A DNA stretch of 27,590 nt, taken from the NCBI GenBank assembly GCA_934725685.1, contig CAKVBX010000022.1:1-27590 (forward strand), read 5' to 3'. The position numbers and the translations under genes are program-made. Shown piece after piece: positions 15,040 through 22,776 of this stretch (positions within the stretch are counted from its first letter, which is position 1; every line of letters begins with the position of its first letter). The notes below the pieces were generated by a model. The model had not been told where the DNA came from. It saw only the letters and a program-made list of their open reading frames with translations, and did not search any database. This DNA is from an uncultured Bacilli bacterium. Lineage in GTDB: Bacteria; Bacillota_I; Bacilli_A; RFN20; CAG-288.

Positions 15040-15690
15040 ATGAACAAGTACGAAGGAAAAACTGAAGAAGAAGCCGTTCAGAAAGCGTGTCAGGAACTCG
15101 GCGTCGATGATCCGAAATCCCTGAACTATCAGGTCATCTCGGTCAAGAAGACCCTGTTCTCCAAAACTGTCACCATCGGCATCTATTCCATCAAGGATGT
15201 CATCATCTTTGCTGATGATTACATCAAGCGTTGTCTCCGTGCTTTAGGCATCGAAGGATCGACGGAAGCAAAGTATGAAGATGGTGTCATCAAGCTCAAC
15301 ATTGTCACCGGCAAGAACAAGAACGTCATCGGCCGCAACGGCGATACGCTCCGTTCCATCAATGAACTGACAAGATCCGCCTGTTTCAACCGCTTCGGCG
15401 GACATTATCGCATTCTTCTCAACTGCGATGGCTACAAGGAACTCAAGTATAACAAGTATGCCGCCATGGCCCGCCGTTATGCTTCCGAAGTTCGCAGAAC
15501 TCATGTCACTGCCATCCTCGATCCGATGACAAGCGATGAAAGAAGAATCATTCATCAGGCGCTTGATGGATATCCGAATATCAAGACCCAGTCCCTCGGC
15601 ACGGGACATAAGAGACATATCACTATTCAGTATGTCCCGGATATCGGTTCCACCATTCCGAACAACGACGATTCTGACCGCGACTTCTAA
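15040..15690 (+). CDS. jag: RNA-binding protein Jag/KhpB
   Basis: A 216-aa cytoplasmic RNA-binding protein, regularly next to yidC and linked to cell elongation and septation in Gram-positive cocci as KhpB (known for homologues). Three domains are visible: Jag-N (1-50), a KH domain with GRNG at 98-101, and an R3H domain (about 140-200) with the Arg168-x3-His172 pair. Length is normal. GGAGGAAG inside the end of yidC is its ribosome site. A strong terminator follows. Confidence 0.93.
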   Translation: MNKYEGKTEEEAVQKACQELGVDDPKSLNYQVISVKKTLFSKTVTIGIYSIKDVIIFADDYIKRCLRALGIEGSTEAKYEDGVIKLNIVTGKNKNVIGRNGDTLRSINELTRSACFNRFGGHYRILLNCDGYKELKYNKYAAMARRYASEVRRTHVTAILDPMTSDERRIIHQALDGYPNIKTQSLGTGHKRHITIQYVPDIGSTIPNNDDSDRDF

Positions 15691-15696
15691 ATGATC

Positions 15697-15747
15697 AAAA
15701 AAGCTATTAGGCTATCCGGCGTCCCCGGGAAACCTAATAGTTTTTTT
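15697..15747 (+). terminator. Intrinsic terminator of the rpmH-jag operon
   Basis: CTATTAGG (15704-15711) pairs with CCTAATAG (15733-15740), with a GC-rich inner part that can pair further. Six A precede the stem and seven T follow it. Confidence 0.92.
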
Positions 15748-15864
15748 AGTACGTGGATTAGGGCCTGTTTCAAGAAACTCCTGTTCAGATGGCTCTATGT
15801 TCTCTTGCTTCATTGAAAAATTTTGAATCGTAATAGTGAATGTCTGACTCGTGAAGCATCAGAA

Positions 15865-16467
15865 TCAGATGACGCGGATGTGGAATTTTTCGTTGTCGAT
15901 ACAATCGACAGCGAGGCAATAACCGTTTCCATCTTTATCTGTCAGATAGGTGGTTTCGATTTCCTGATAGGGAAGATCTTTCTGAAAGGTGGGCATGATG
16001 ATGCCATCTCCGATATGTTTGTGGAATGCTTCCTTCTTCGTCCAGATTTTTGTGAAAGCGGTAGGTTTATCCTCGGAGGAGGAATAACTGTTCTGCTCTT
16101 TTTCACTGAAATAGCGTTTGGAAAGGGCATCATAATCCCGGTCTTTTCTGATAATTTCGAGGTCGATTCCGACTTCGCTGGTGGAGAGGCAGACGGCGAC
16201 GATGGTTCCGGAATGGGAGATGGAAAAATAGTGGGTCCCTAAAAACGGCTTTCCGTATTCGTTATAGGTGAGTTTCAGTTTCTCAATGTCGACTTTCTGC
16301 CGATCTAGAAGCATCAGAAGGATATTCCAACCCAAAAGGGATGCCTGAAGGTCGGTTTCATTCTGATGTTTTCTGCAATGGGAGAGAATCTCTTCCGGAA
16401 TACCTTCTACGAGTTTCTCGATTCTCCCATCGTATCTTGTTATGTCACTAAGGTAAATTTCAGTCAT
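15865..16467 (-). CDS. 4'-phosphopantetheinyl transferase, Sfp type
   Basis: A 200-aa Sfp-superfamily enzyme that moves phosphopantetheine from coenzyme A to a serine of a carrier protein. Motifs are FSISHSG (81-87), VGIDLE (99-104, magnesium ligands Asp102 and Glu104), RYFSEKE (118-124) and WTKKEA (142-147, Glu146). It is a little shorter than Sfp itself. No fatty-acid, polyketide or peptide synthase is nearby, so it may serve as the general carrier-protein activator in place of AcpS, or act on a remote cluster. It starts 20 bases after the symporter stop; a TGATAGAAT element just upstream could be its own promoter. Confidence 0.92.
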   Translation of the reverse strand: MTEIYLSDITRYDGRIEKLVEGIPEEILSHCRKHQNETDLQASLLGWNILLMLLDRQKVDIEKLKLTYNEYGKPFLGTHYFSISHSGTIVAVCLSTSEVGIDLEIIRKDRDYDALSKRYFSEKEQNSYSSSEDKPTAFTKIWTKKEAFHKHIGDGIIMPTFQKDLPYQEIETTYLTDKDGNGYCLAVDCIDNEKFHIRVI

Positions 16468-16476
16468 TGCCTCAGT

Positions 16477-16485
16477 ATTCTATCA
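16477..16485 (-). promoter_or_regulatory. Possible extended -10 element of the PPTase gene
   Basis: The minus strand reads TGATAGAAT, one base from the TGATATAAT promoters near 3.9 kb. It ends only 9 bases before the ATG, so a transcript from it would have almost no leader. A chance match is possible, and readthrough from the symporter gene is the alternative. Confidence 0.35.
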
Positions 16486-16487
16486 TA

Positions 16488-18182
16488 TTAAAGCGTAGTT
16501 TCCTGTACTTCCTTTTCCTTATTCTTCTTGTGTCTTTCATCCAATTCCTTGACAATCTGGGCTTCCAGTTCGTCATCGATATGATAACCGTGTTTGAGTA
16601 AGAGGAAGGAGGCTAAGAAGGCGATGAGAATGATACCGATGATGATGGCACCGAAGATGGTGAGCTGACTTCTCTTGTTCGTCCACTGATAGGCAGCCTC
16701 GATTTCGGCATCGAAGTTCGGATAGGAGCCGATGTATTCGGTCTGACCTTTTCCGTTGATGATATTGTTGGCTTCCGCGTTGGAAATGTTGTTGAGGATG
16801 ACCTGCGTTCCGCTGATGAGGAAGGTGAGGTTACGGATACCGGTCTGTAGTGCGGATCCGAGCTTGGCATCCAAAGGTCTCCAGGCAAAGGCGACGGCTT
16901 CTTTTCTTTCTCCGAATTTCCATTCCTGATAGTCAATGGCATCCTGGAACATGACAAGGAGAGCGAGATAGAAGACACCGGAGGCGGCGAAGAAGAGGAA
17001 TGCGCAGAGATAGATGATCCAGTGGGTTCCTCCGAATGCGAATTTCAGACCGTCGATCATGGAAGCTCCTTCTCCGGAGAGTACATATTTAGAAGGGTCG
17101 TTATAGGAAAGCGGGTTATCGGAGAAGACCGGAAAGGCGAAGAGGAAGAACAGGGTATAGGCGACAAGAATGATGATGGAAGTGATTTCGATGATCTGCA
17201 TCTTCTTCATTTTCTTCGCCATCAGCGGATAGAAGACTTGGGCAATCAGGGTTGCGACGACAAAGACAATGGAGAGAACGGTTGCCATGAAACCGCCTTT
17301 ATAGGTTCCATATCCGTAAAGAAGATAGTAATAGTTGAGACCGATACCGGTGAGAAGACCGGAAGCGAAATAATAAAGCAGCATGACGATGGCGACAACG
17401 AGGAGCTGTTTGTTCTTTTTGACCATGCGGAACAGATCGAGGAAATGTGTGTCTTCCGAAATCTCTTCCTGTTTCTTGTCTCTTTCCTTTTCCTGGCAGA
17501 CAAAGAAGATGAGAGACTGAGAGATGAGGAAGAGAATCGAGATGACGACAGCGGTATAAGCATAGGCGGTTTTCGCTCCAAGCATGGTGGGAAGGAGGAA
17601 CATGAGAAGGTTCATGGCGAAAGCGCCGATGGTGGTTGCGACGGTGACTTTTGTCGTAAGAGAGGCTCTTTCCTTCGGATCATTGGTGAGAGAGGGAAGC
17701 ATCGACCAGTATCCGATATCATTCATGGTGAAGAAGAGATCCCAGAGGAAGTAGAAGACGAGCATACAGGCGACGAATCCCCAGCCTCTGACACCCATCG
17801 GACCAATGAGGAACATCAAAGAGACGATGATTGTGTTTCCGATGGCACCGATGAAAATCCATGGCTTGAATTTTCCTGATTTGAAATGGAACTTCTCGAC
17901 GAGGAATCCCATGATTGGATCGTTGATACCATCCCAGACCAAGGCAATCATCATGAAGATGGTGATGATGTGCATCTGGGAACGATAGGTTTCCACATCG
18001 GAACTGAGGACACCAGCTGTCATTGCATATTGAAGCAAGAAGGTTCCGACAAGGGCGTAGCAGGCATCACGGAAGATACCGGACCACGGATAAATGGCCA
18101 TGGTCAGTTTCGGAATTTTGTTACCGGAAAACGTCTTACAGATTTTCGAATTGCTATCGGTGGAGTTTTTCATAGACGACAT
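16488..18182 (-). CDS. GPH-family sugar:cation symporter (MelB-like)
   Basis: A 564-aa twelve-helix transporter of the glycoside-pentoside-hexuronide:cation symporter family. The first signature WDGINDPIMG (83-92) keeps the Asp-x3-Asp pair (Asp84, Asp88) that matches the cation-binding aspartates of MelB. A family-typical loop with YWSMLPSLTNDPKERASL follows. It is longer than MelB (about 470) through an insertion before the last helix and a 35-residue charged tail. AAGGA precedes the chosen ATG. It diverges from a SASA esterase, and a palindrome resembling a LacI/CcpA site lies just upstream of its start, so sugar-controlled expression is likely. The substrate is unknown. Confidence 0.9.
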   Translation of the reverse strand: MSSMKNSTDSNSKICKTFSGNKIPKLTMAIYPWSGIFRDACYALVGTFLLQYAMTAGVLSSDVETYRSQMHIITIFMMIALVWDGINDPIMGFLVEKFHFKSGKFKPWIFIGAIGNTIIVSLMFLIGPMGVRGWGFVACMLVFYFLWDLFFTMNDIGYWSMLPSLTNDPKERASLTTKVTVATTIGAFAMNLLMFLLPTMLGAKTAYAYTAVVISILFLISQSLIFFVCQEKERDKKQEEISEDTHFLDLFRMVKKNKQLLVVAIVMLLYYFASGLLTGIGLNYYYLLYGYGTYKGGFMATVLSIVFVVATLIAQVFYPLMAKKMKKMQIIEITSIIILVAYTLFFLFAFPVFSDNPLSYNDPSKYVLSGEGASMIDGLKFAFGGTHWIIYLCAFLFFAASGVFYLALLVMFQDAIDYQEWKFGERKEAVAFAWRPLDAKLGSALQTGIRNLTFLISGTQVILNNISNAEANNIINGKGQTEYIGSYPNFDAEIEAAYQWTNKRSQLTIFGAIIIGIILIAFLASFLLLKHGYHIDDELEAQIVKELDERHKKNKEKEVQETTL

Positions 18183-18201
18183 TGTCCTTTCATGTATCTT
18201 G

Positions 18202-18219
18202 ATTGTAAGAGCTTACAAT
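18202..18219. promoter_or_regulatory. Palindromic operator, cre/LacI-like
   Basis: ATTGTAAGAGCTTACAAT has perfect eight-base arms around AG. It differs from the classical LacI/CcpA-type core TGTAAGCGCTTACA at one centre base. It lies 20 bases before the symporter start codon, where a bound repressor would block it, and could also affect the divergent esterase gene. Confidence 0.65.
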
Positions 18220-18313
18220 TGGAATATCAATGGTTTTATGAATAAACTATAAAAAAGAAGTTGTTAATTAATACTCTATTGAAAGAAACGATGAAATATC
18301 GGAGGGTATCGTT

Positions 18314-19243
18314 ATGAAAAAAAAGGTTCTTGTTTGGATTCCTTTCCTCTTGATCTCCTGTGGAAAGACGGGAATTAGCATCGATTATTCGATGAATATG
18401 AATGATGATTTCGAAGAGTGTACTTCTTTAGAAAACGTACAGGGCAGAAAAGCGAGAGTTGTCGCCTTGTTAGGACAGAGCAATGCGACGGGCTGTTCTT
18501 TGACTGCATATCTCAAGGATCATATCTCGGAAGAAAAATATCAGGAATATGAAAACGGATATGAGGATATTCGTATCAATTACTGCCTGGATGATCATTC
18601 TTTCTCTTCCAATGGTCAGTTTGTCAAAACGGATCTGAACTGTGGCGCCGGCAAAGGATTCTTCGGTTCGGAAGTCTCTATGGCAGAGACATTATCTCAG
18701 AATAAGAAAGAGAACGAGGATTTTTTCATTCTGAAATATTCGATGTCCGGATATTCTCTGAACTACCATTGGCTTACCGATAAGAAACGGGGAACCATCT
18801 ATAATCCCTGTGTCAAATTCCTGAAACAGTATCTTTCTTCTTTAAAAGATGCCGGATATCAGGTCGACCTCACTTCTGTCTGCTGGATGCAGGGAGAGTC
18901 GGATACCACTGAAGAAAAGGCAAAAAAATATTACGATAATCAAATTGCATTCGCTTCTTATCTTAGAGAAGACCTCAAAGATTATTCCGAAGATGGTAGT
19001 ATTTATTTTATCGATGCAGGGATCTCAAACAGCCCATATTGTGAACCAGGTTATCCAATTGTCAACGAAGCAAAACAGAAGTTTGCAAAGCTCTCTCCCT
19101 ATAACGTCTATTTTTCGACAATTGATTTAGGGTTGACAATTGATCAGGAACCCGCCGGAGATCCCGACTGGGGCCATTACGACTCCATGTCGGAAATCGC
19201 CTTAGGACATCGCTTCGCGGAAGAAGTCCTGAAATCTTTCTAA
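18314..19243 (+). CDS. SASA-domain carbohydrate esterase lipoprotein
   Basis: A 309-aa lipoprotein of the SGNH/SASA esterase type (sialate O-acetylesterase or acetylxylan esterase-like). The signal peptide ends at LLISC with Cys16 for lipidation, so it should sit on the outer face of the membrane. The nucleophile block GQSNATG is at 54-60 (Ser56), WMQGESD at 191-197, and the Asp-x2-His motif (DWGHYDS) at 285-291 supplies Asp285 and His288. Such enzymes remove acetyl groups from sugars. GGAGG lies before the ATG. It is divergent from the GPH symporter, suggesting that it deacetylates a glycan whose sugar is then taken up; that is inference. Confidence 0.87.
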   Translation: MKKKVLVWIPFLLISCGKTGISIDYSMNMNDDFEECTSLENVQGRKARVVALLGQSNATGCSLTAYLKDHISEEKYQEYENGYEDIRINYCLDDHSFSSNGQFVKTDLNCGAGKGFFGSEVSMAETLSQNKKENEDFFILKYSMSGYSLNYHWLTDKKRGTIYNPCVKFLKQYLSSLKDAGYQVDLTSVCWMQGESDTTEEKAKKYYDNQIAFASYLREDLKDYSEDGSIYFIDAGISNSPYCEPGYPIVNEAKQKFAKLSPYNVYFSTIDLGLTIDQEPAGDPDWGHYDSMSEIALGHRFAEEVLKSF

Positions 19244-19252
19244 ACTACTTTA

Positions 19253-20527
19253 TCATTTGTTTTCCAGCTGATAGTCGGAATTATCCCATTCTGCTTGTCT
19301 GATGATGGCTTCTCCTGTTTTTCCATCAGGAAGATGAATATAATCCTCTTTCAAGTCATCGTCGCTTTTCGGCTGGATGGAAAGACAATCCTGTCCTAAG
19401 AGTCTGTTCTTTATCGTGTCAAATCCGCAGACCCGGATCGGATAATCTTCGCTTGCTAGTGCATTGCTGGCGATGATGGTTTCCGGAGCACGGAGGGAGG
19501 AATCTCCCGACAGAGAGAAATAATAGGTTCCGTCCTGGTTGCGAATAGGGAAGAGATGCATACTGAGGGAAACTGTGAAGGAAGGGATAATCTCCCAGGG
19601 GTGAGCCCCATTGAAGTGATAGTAAGGTCCCTTTTCATTGCACCATAAGGTAAAAGCTTCAGCGTCATCGAGCGGCAGTGTCCGCATGCCGTTGTCTCTT
19701 CCGTCCGCATAGGCGTAATAGAATTCGCGAGGCGTAAGATGTTCTTTTCCGTAGCGTTTCTTTTCGTCTTCCGTTTCCTCAAAGAAGCGTGGTTTCTTTT
19801 CGGTGAACCCTAAGGCGCGATAAACGGTCGCACAGGCTTCATAGTATTTCCGTGCGGTCATGTTCTTGATGGGGGTACCAACAATACGCTTTTCGTCAAA
19901 GACAAGGAAGAATTGCTTTACTTCTTTCTCGGGATAATCGGCAAGGAATTCAGCTTTTTCCTGCGGGACGATATTCCAGTATTCTTTTCTTTGGATTCTT
20001 CCGTACTGACAGGAATAAGGGACCTGAGAAACCAAGTTTCTCAATTTACCATCTTTCAGTGCAGAGACAAAGTGCTCTGCACCGTCAATGGCCCATAAAA
20101 GCAGTTCCTTCCCATCCAGTTCTTCTGTTTTGTTGGTATCGTTGATTGTGAATATGGTGCGATGGTTGATAAAGAGAGCATAGAATTCTTTTTTTTCGTC
20201 TATCCGGAAATGCTTGGTTCCGACACGGAAGAAGACTTTGGAATCCGGATAGGATGTTTCGTACGCTTCTTCGGCGTTTTGAAGGATGTCTTCTGTCGCT
20301 TCCTTGAACGGACAGTCATATCCGTAATGGAAGTCGTAAAACTGACGGAAGGTAGGACGGGGTGCACTGATCCAAATGGAATGGTAGTTGTCGACATCCT
20401 GTGGCTTGAGCTCATCTAAGATGCCGGCGAGCTTTTTCAGCAGTTCCTCCGTCTCTCCTGTTGCCTTAAAGGAAGAGAAGAATCCTCCTTTTTTGAATTT
20501 TGAAATCGTCATTGCGTTCATTTTCAT
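19253..20527 (-). CDS. Unknown soluble protein (424 aa)
   Basis: Not recognised. It has no signal peptide, membrane helix or familiar catalytic motif. It is charged and rich in aromatic residues, with a Phe/Tyr-rich stretch near 60-75, a strand-rich middle, and a Gly/Ser-rich segment near 350-370. The ATG at 20527 is chosen, not one 21 codons earlier, because AGGAGG lies about 8 bases upstream of it. Its stop is only 9 bases from the stop of the convergent esterase gene, with no terminator between them. rsmA ends about 100 bases upstream. A cytoplasmic role is all that can be said. Confidence 0.75.
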   Translation of the reverse strand: MKMNAMTISKFKKGGFFSSFKATGETEELLKKLAGILDELKPQDVDNYHSIWISAPRPTFRQFYDFHYGYDCPFKEATEDILQNAEEAYETSYPDSKVFFRVGTKHFRIDEKKEFYALFINHRTIFTINDTNKTEELDGKELLLWAIDGAEHFVSALKDGKLRNLVSQVPYSCQYGRIQRKEYWNIVPQEKAEFLADYPEKEVKQFFLVFDEKRIVGTPIKNMTARKYYEACATVYRALGFTEKKPRFFEETEDEKKRYGKEHLTPREFYYAYADGRDNGMRTLPLDDAEAFTLWCNEKGPYYHFNGAHPWEIIPSFTVSLSMHLFPIRNQDGTYYFSLSGDSSLRAPETIIASNALASEDYPIRVCGFDTIKNRLLGQDCLSIQPKSDDDLKEDYIHLPDGKTGEAIIRQAEWDNSDYQLENK

Positions 20528-20629
20528 AAATTGAAAACCTCCTTTTGTGACTTTCACTTTGATATACAGTGCTATCTGTGAAAAACACAAAGAGAAGGTG
20601 AAATTTTTATGAAAAAGAAGGAATAGGTT

Positions 20630-21448
20630 TTATTTGGTGTTCAGTGCAAGAATATGATCAGCTAATTGGACAAGATCTGTATCTTCCATCTGTCTTGCAC
20701 GGATGGGAAGATACGGACTCTCTTCCGCTTTCAGGATGTCAAGGACAGAAGAATAAACAGGAGACTGCTTCAGGCAGTTGCTGATGTTCTTGTTTGGATC
20801 CTTGAAGAGCGCCTTGAAAATTGGGTAGAGACGGAAATCGATGTCTCTCTTTCTGTCGATGCGGATGAATGCGGAATCGACCTTCGGCGCCGGATTGAAA
20901 CAGGAAGAATCGACGGCGGTCAGAAGAGTGACTTCTCCTCTTGCCTTGAGGAAAGCGCCGAGCGGACAGTTCTCTTTCTTTCCCGGAACATAGGTCAGCT
21001 TGTCAGCGACCTCCTTTTGCACCATGACACCGGCGACAGCAAAATCCTTCTCCAACATGTATTCGAGCAGTTCACTTGTGATGTTGTAGGGAAGGTTTCC
21101 GATGAAGGCTCTGTTTTCTTTATTGCTATATTCATCTGGATTGAAGCGCAGAAAGTCGGACTGGATGATGGTGACGTTCTCTGTCTCACGGAAAAGATCC
21201 TTCAGAATGGCGACCATGTCTCGGTCGGCATCGACTGCGATGAGCTTTTTCGCTTTCTTGGATAACGGCAGCGTGATGGAGGCAAGACCCGGACCGATTT
21301 CGATGACGGTCTCATAGTGCTCCGGCTGCATACCATTGACAATCCTTTTGATTATACCTTCGTTGATCAGAAAGTTCTGACCGAAGGATTTCTTGGCAAC
21401 CAATCCGTTGCTCTTCAGAAGGTTATCAATTCTCTCCCGTTCCGTCAT
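20630..21448 (-). CDS. rsmA: 16S rRNA dimethyladenosine transferase
   Basis: A 272-aa RsmA (KsgA), which adds four methyl groups to two adjacent adenines near the 3' end of 16S rRNA as a late check on small-subunit assembly. Motifs are KSFGQNFL (20-27), the SAM-binding IEIGPGLASIT (49-59), and the catalytic NLPYNI near 118-123. Length is normal. It overlaps the end of rnmV by 23 bases; rnmV-rsmA is a conserved pair. It is the last gene of the mnmE-tatD-rnmV-rsmA operon. No clear terminator is seen after it. Confidence 0.96.
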   Translation of the reverse strand: MTERERIDNLLKSNGLVAKKSFGQNFLINEGIIKRIVNGMQPEHYETVIEIGPGLASITLPLSKKAKKLIAVDADRDMVAILKDLFRETENVTIIQSDFLRFNPDEYSNKENRAFIGNLPYNITSELLEYMLEKDFAVAGVMVQKEVADKLTYVPGKKENCPLGAFLKARGEVTLLTAVDSSCFNPAPKVDSAFIRIDRKRDIDFRLYPIFKALFKDPNKNISNCLKQSPVYSSVLDILKAEESPYLPIRARQMEDTDLVQLADHILALNTK

Positions 21449-22007
21449 TTTCCAAATCCTCCATGATATCTTCTTTGCTTTTTCCTAGCATCAGCAAGGC
21501 TTCTTCCACATTCTTCCCTGAGGTATAGGGAATATGGTATTTGTCGACAAGAATCATTCTCTTCGTTTTTCCACCGGGACCGATGAGCCCTAAATCATAG
21601 AAATCATCTTCTTCCAAGGAAAGATTCTCATCGCTGTAGAGGTCGTGATGGATATAAGGCCTCAGATAATTCTTGAGGACTTCCATATCCGTCTCCGCCA
21701 CGCCGACTTTATCCTTTTTGATGGCTTCTTTCTTTTCGATATGGATACAGAGACAGGGGCCTACCCTGTCCATGATTCTTCTTTCGATATCTCTTCCGGG
21801 ACCGTCCGGATCGAGAAGAAGAACGAGTTCTCTTACCTCATGGACTTCTGCGATGAAATCCATGATGTCTTTCCGGATGTATTTTCCTCCGGTCTTGATG
21901 ACAAAAAGGCAACCGAGCTTTTTCAGTCGGTCTTCATCCATCATTCCTTCGACGACATAAGCGTAACGCTTCGTCGTATCCCGTGTGTTCTCAGTCTTTG
22001 ATTCCAT
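21426..22007 (-). CDS. rnmV: Ribonuclease M5
   Basis: A 193-aa RNase M5, a Toprim enzyme that trims 5S rRNA precursors. The Toprim glutamate is in VVEG (18-21, Glu20) and the acidic pair in LLDPDGPG (Asp66, Asp68). A C-terminal part with KVGVAETDMEVLKNYL fits the family. The start at 22007 has AAGGA before it; a longer form by 23 codons would lie more deeply inside tatD. It overlaps tatD by 17 bases and rsmA by 23, a standard order in Bacillota. Confidence 0.9.
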   Translation of the reverse strand: MESKTENTRDTTKRYAYVVEGMMDEDRLKKLGCLFVIKTGGKYIRKDIMDFIAEVHEVRELVLLLDPDGPGRDIERRIMDRVGPCLCIHIEKKEAIKKDKVGVAETDMEVLKNYLRPYIHHDLYSDENLSLEEDDFYDLGLIGPGGKTKRMILVDKYHIPYTSGKNVEEALLMLGKSKEDIMEDLENDGTGEN

Positions 22008-22773
22008 AGAAGTCCTTTCCGTTCTGATATAACCTCTCAGCCATGTCTTCTGTATCTGCCCCTTTGAGCTCTGCAATTCTCTGGATGATGAGAGGAAGGA
22101 ATGCCGGTTCGTTCATTTCCCCACGATGAGGAACCGGAGCGAGATAAGGGCAGTCGGTCTCACTGAGGAATATCTTTTCATCATTTTCTTCGATAACCTG
22201 CATTAATGTCTTTGCATTCTTGAAGGTGGAGACACCTCCGATTCCGATATGGACTTCAATCGGAAGCTTGAGGTATTCTCGTAACACCTCGACGCTTCCG
22301 CTATAACAGTGAAGATCAATCTTCGGCGGAAGTTCTTCCTTGATGATATTCAGCGTATCGAAATCGGCATCCCTGGTATGGATGACAATCGGAAGAGAGA
22401 GCTCTTCTGCCAGATGAATCTGTTCCAGAAATCGTCTCTTTTGTTTTTCTTTTGTTTCTTCGTTTTTATCGTAGTGATAATCCAATCCGATTTCTCCGAT
22501 GGCATGGATTCGATGGCGGTTGTTCCGGATATAGGAATACGCCTTATTGAAATAGTCATCGTTTTCGTTTGCGAATTCCGGATGGATTCCGAGCACTGCT
22601 TTACAGCATGGGAATTCTTCCGCTAAAGACAGAATCCTTTCCAGCGAAGGCAGGGAGTCTCCGTTATTGAAAAAGAGCTCGACTCCGTTTGCTTTGGCAC
22701 GGCCGATGACTTCTTTGCGGATGGGATAGATTTTCTCATCATTGAGATGACAGTGGGTATCGATGATTCTCAT
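21991..22773 (-). CDS. tatD: TatD-family metal-dependent deoxyribonuclease
   Basis: A 260-aa TIM-barrel hydrolase of the TatD/YcfH family, probably a 3'-5' exonuclease or DNA-quality enzyme. Metal ligands are visible: DTHCH (His7, His9), GEIGLDYH (Glu94), HTRDA (His132), HCYSG (His155) and ETDCPYLAP (Asp207). Length is normal. It starts 3 bases after mnmE and overlaps rnmV. Confidence 0.95.
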   Translation of the reverse strand: MRIIDTHCHLNDEKIYPIRKEVIGRAKANGVELFFNNGDSLPSLERILSLAEEFPCCKAVLGIHPEFANENDDYFNKAYSYIRNNRHRIHAIGEIGLDYHYDKNEETKEKQKRRFLEQIHLAEELSLPIVIHTRDADFDTLNIIKEELPPKIDLHCYSGSVEVLREYLKLPIEVHIGIGGVSTFKNAKTLMQVIEENDEKIFLSETDCPYLAPVPHRGEMNEPAFLPLIIQRIAELKGADTEDMAERLYQNGKDFYGIKD

Positions 22774-22776
22774 AGT

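Noticed and set aside
15750..15864. Hairpin after the PPTase stop as its terminator
   Set aside because: An imperfect eight-pair stem exists but no T-run follows on the minus strand.
17022..17879. 285-codon plus-strand reading frame opposite the GPH symporter
   Set aside because: Very rich in Asp, Glu, Gly and His, as expected of the complement of a membrane-protein gene; no start signal.
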